This document shows positions 63,996 through 64,000 of a stretch of DNA of 64,000 nucleotides, one piece after another (positions within the stretch are counted from its first letter, which is position 1; each line of letters opens with the position of its first letter). The position numbers and the translations under genes are program-made. The DNA is from Paralichthys olivaceus. Taxonomy: Eukaryota; Chordata; Actinopteri; Pleuronectiformes; Paralichthyidae. The notes under the pieces are model-generated. The model searched no databases, was not told the origin of the DNA, and saw only the letters and a list, made by a program, of their open reading frames with translations. Where the stretch lies: the NCBI RefSeq assembly GCF_024713975.1, contig NC_091094.1, positions 17,269,001 through 17,333,000 of the forward strand, read 5' to 3'.

Positions 63996-64000
63996 GTAAC

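Overview
The window is nuclear DNA of a ray-finned fish, most likely a percomorph teleost. It holds intron-split vertebrate genes with mostly short GT-AG introns, CA/TG microsatellites and several dispersed repeat types common in spiny-rayed fish. I see no bacterial operons, phage, CRISPR arrays or recognisable viral genes.

Layout from left to right. (1) 1-16.4 kb, minus strand: the 5' part of an SLC38 System N amino-acid transporter gene, most likely slc38a3. It has a GC-rich non-coding first exon near 16.2 kb, a 13.2 kb first intron and three coding exons at 155-2850; the rest lies left of the window. (2) 16.4-26.5 kb: intergenic, with repeats and no gene I can support. (3) 26.56-34.59 kb, minus: a complete but diverged rbm5-type splicing regulator, 23 coding exons and 784 codons (RRM, RanBP2 zinc finger, RRM, OCRE, C2H2 finger, G-patch). 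(4) 36.92-39.68 kb, minus: an intact eight-exon gene of 461 codons with a TCF/LEF-type HMG box behind twelve octapeptide repeats. This is the least expected gene here. (5) 43.66-46.29 kb, plus: emc3, 261 codons. (6) 47.30-57.08 kb, plus: usp4, 22 exons, 1007 codons. (7) 60.37-61.81 kb, minus: gpx1, a selenoprotein with an in-frame UGA and a visible SECIS element. (8) 63.08 kb to the right edge, plus: the first coding exons of fancd2.

Exon boundaries were set by hand from splice signals, reading phase and remembered family sequences. Summed exon lengths are in frame for every complete gene. Two introns use GC-AG ends: usp4 intron 7, and the rbm5 intron after the exon at 30935-31032.

The genes are housekeeping neighbours, not a pathway: amino-acid transport, splicing control, membrane-protein insertion, deubiquitination, peroxide removal and DNA crosslink repair. 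The order joins genes that in human lie in two parts of chromosome 3p: SLC38A3, RBM5, USP4 and GPX1 in 3p21.31, and EMC3 and FANCD2 in 3p25.3. gpx1 and fancd2 are divergent, with about 1.3 kb between start codons; usp4 and gpx1 are convergent. No wholly new system is evident. The strongest candidate for something undescribed is the repeat-bearing TCF/LEF-like gene, followed by the altered G-patch of rbm5.
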